A stretch of 64,000 nt of DNA from positions 66,658,422-66,722,421 of the forward strand of contig NC_084666.1 of the NCBI RefSeq assembly GCF_028389875.1, given 5' to 3'. This document shows positions 61,891 to 64,000 of the stretch, in pieces. Position 1 is the first letter of the stretch; the number at the start of each line of letters is the position of its first letter. The notes under the pieces are model-generated. The model was not told the origin of the DNA. It made no database searches and saw nothing but the letters and a program-made list of their open reading frames with translations. The DNA comes from Rhea pennata. Taxonomy: Eukaryota > Chordata > Aves > Rheiformes > Rheidae. Both the position numbers and the translations under genes were made by a program.

Positions 61891-64000
61891 ACAAGTTGTT
61901 GCTAGAATTCAAAACCCCTCTGAGATGCAGTTGATCACATAAAGGGCTGATGATGCCCAACAGAAAAAACAGCTTGGCTGCTTGTTTTTCTCATTCTGAA
62001 ACAAATGGCTTAATGTTTTCATATTGTGGCCAGTGGCAAGCTAAAAATAGGAGTTTTTTTTTTTTTTTTTTAAGAAATATGCAAATTTAATCTGGTTACA
62101 TTCATCTGGCTTCAGGAAAACTTTCCATGTTTTTCCACATCCAAATACTCTGAATTGTGAAGAAGGCTGGTTTTGAGTCTGAACTTTTTATCCCAAGTCC
62201 ACTTCTATAAATAATAAGTTTTGCGTAATTTTAATGAATAGTCATAAATCAACTCTGTTGTCCTGTTTCCCCCCCCCCCCCAACTTGGCTGAAACACCTC
62301 AAGCAAAGGTCATGGTTTCGGGTTTTGTGGCAATCATTTCCACAGTTCCAATAATCAGATACATCTGCAGTGCTCAAGTTACACGATAATACTGTACAAA
62401 GAATAGGGTCACCGCTGAAGCTCAGTCCCCAAGACACGCACATGATGGGATACTTCAGCAGACTCAGCAACCTAGCAGATGGGATCTCAGGGAAGACGGG
62501 TCTTGAGAGAAGTGGGAGAAAGAGAAGTAAAGTTAGATCAGTAACTGTATCAGTTTCGGTTTCTGGAAAGACACTGGAGTAAATATACAGTTTGTAAGCC
62601 CTTCAAAGATAATGAAGAGAGAAGTTACAGACAACATTGGGGTGATATGGTTTGCTCTTGATGAGCCCATCTAATTTATTTTATGATAGGGCAACAGGCT
62701 TTGTGCAGAGGAGAAATGGCATTTGGCTTTGGTATGGCATTTTGCCCTTCTTACAGCAAGCTAGGGAAGCACTGTAGAGATAAAAGTATGAGGTGAAAAA
62801 TAACTACACAGAACATGCTTGAATATTGGTTGTGGATAGTGCATCGTTTGTTTTAATAGTGAATTCAAGGGGGGCAGGAGGTCGCGTTCAGTTATTTTCA
62901 TTAATAGTCGGATAATGAATGGAAAATCTGCTTGCAATGGGGCATTAGCTGAAGGGATGTCAACGCTGTCACGCCATGGCGAAAATGGCAAATGTGGCTG
63001 GGATGTATAAGCAGGCACGTTGCCTACAGACACAAAGTCACCTTTCGCTCTTCGCAGCACTGCGGAGGCTCCACCTTGAACACTGTAGCCACTTCTTTGC
63101 ACCGCACTCGAAGGTTTGCACCACACTTGCAGACTTGCAGAAAGTCCAGAGGAGTGATCAGAGATTTAGCAAGAGCTTTCCACCTGTAACGATTAAATGA
63201 ATTGGGGCTGTTATGCCTAAAGAAAAGATGGGAGAGGAGTAAATGCACTCGTCACCCTTAAGCATGTAAAAAGCTGCAGCACAGAGAGTGATAATCGCTT
63301 CTTCCATCCATGGCAGAAATAGAGGGTTTACAGTATGGAGTCAGATTAGGTATGAGGAGACTCATATCAAATTACATGGATAAGCAAGTAGCAGATGAGA
63401 TGGCCTGGGGAAGCTGTGAAACAAAGTAAGTAAAAATCTGCTAGAAAAAGCTGGACAGACACCAGTCAGGATGTCTGCCCTCAGGTACCCTTGCAATGGG
63501 GAGACAGATCTCACAACATTTGGAGAGCCCCCTCGGTCCTGCGGCTCTCTGAGCACCTCTGTTTCTGAATGATCGCATCAGGGTCAGCTGGCCTGTTGTC
63601 ATGAGCAAAGTAACAAGCAAAAATATTAGTGAAGGTAATAAACTGTTTATAAACAACCATATTCCTTATGTTCCTGTAGTTTACATACATTCTTGCTGTC
63701 TAGGTCTAATAGCCACCAAAATACTCTATCAGTGACAGCGTAGAGGCTGTTTAACCTGACACATGTAAAATTCAGCAAGGATTTAATTTAGTTTGCCTGG
63801 GTAGCAGGTTCCCTTAACAAATACACAGACTGGTATTTAGACTGTATTTGTAGCACAACTGGGAAAATATCCAAGAAATGTAAGCTTGTTCTGCGATTAC
63901 ATTTGTGCCTGTTTGTTTTGACATGAGATTTTGGGGTCTGGAAGAGAAGGATGGGTAATGAGGAGGAGGATCTGTTTTAAAAATGCATGCATCTTCTGCA
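61891..64000. other. intergenic DNA to window end, no gene seen
   Basis: Contains T19 (62054-62072) and C13 (62269-62281). No recognisable exon or transposon. Short open frames only. Confidence 0.6.

Noticed and set aside
29750-64000. Search for MTTP, C4orf54 or other neighbour exons
   Set aside because: None of the conserved peptides I know from these proteins could be matched on either strand; mammalian spacing also suggests they lie beyond the window.
1-64000. Viral, CRISPR, toxin or integrated mobile gene systems
   Set aside because: No polymerase, integrase, capsid-like or toxin motifs and no regularly spaced repeat array were seen; the only mobile elements are SINE and CR1 remnants.

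Overview
This window is vertebrate nuclear DNA, almost certainly from a bird and probably a passerine. The coding sequence is split by GT-AG introns. There are two strong CpG islands, at about 150-830 and 28250-29720. The interspersed repeats are avian: a CR1 LINE fragment near 48.05 kb, and a short composite SINE near 3.5 kb with a tRNA-Ile-like head and a CR1-like tail, the structure known from passerine genomes such as zebra finch. The rest is AT-rich with old, decayed repeats. There are no operons, CRISPR arrays, insertion sequences or other prokaryotic features.

Region 1 (about 150-5830, plus strand) is LAMTOR3 (MP1), complete in six coding exons that together encode 124 aa. It is a roadblock-fold subunit of the lysosomal Ragulator complex and a MEK1-ERK1 scaffold. 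Its CpG-island promoter carries NRF1-like and ETS-like sites, and AATAAA signals follow the stop.

Region 2 (29159 down to 8267, minus strand) is DAPP1 (Bam32), complete in nine coding exons that together encode 263 aa: an SH2 domain, the Src-type tyrosine linker and a PH domain. All splice junctions and reading phases agree. It is convergent with LAMTOR3, with 3.2 kb between the two stop codons; this is the same neighbour order and orientation as in mammals (known synteny). Its first exon sits in the second CpG island, and the start of intron 1 holds four tandem copies of a motif that reads as a YY1 site on the sense strand.

Region 3 (about 29.75-64 kb) is about 34 kb upstream of DAPP1 with no protein-coding gene that I can recognise. 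It holds decayed MIR-like SINEs, one CR1 fragment, homopolymer tracts, a striking 17-bp-arm inverted repeat with two diverging TATA-like boxes (42594-42661), an orphan exon-like segment on the minus strand (37243-37318), and an isolated CpG-dense patch with a TATA palindrome beside it (61499-61890). I found no new multi-gene system. The best leads are the YY1/E2F-like array, the inverted repeat, the orphan CpG patch and the exon-like segment. All repeat family names rest on pattern recognition without a library search.
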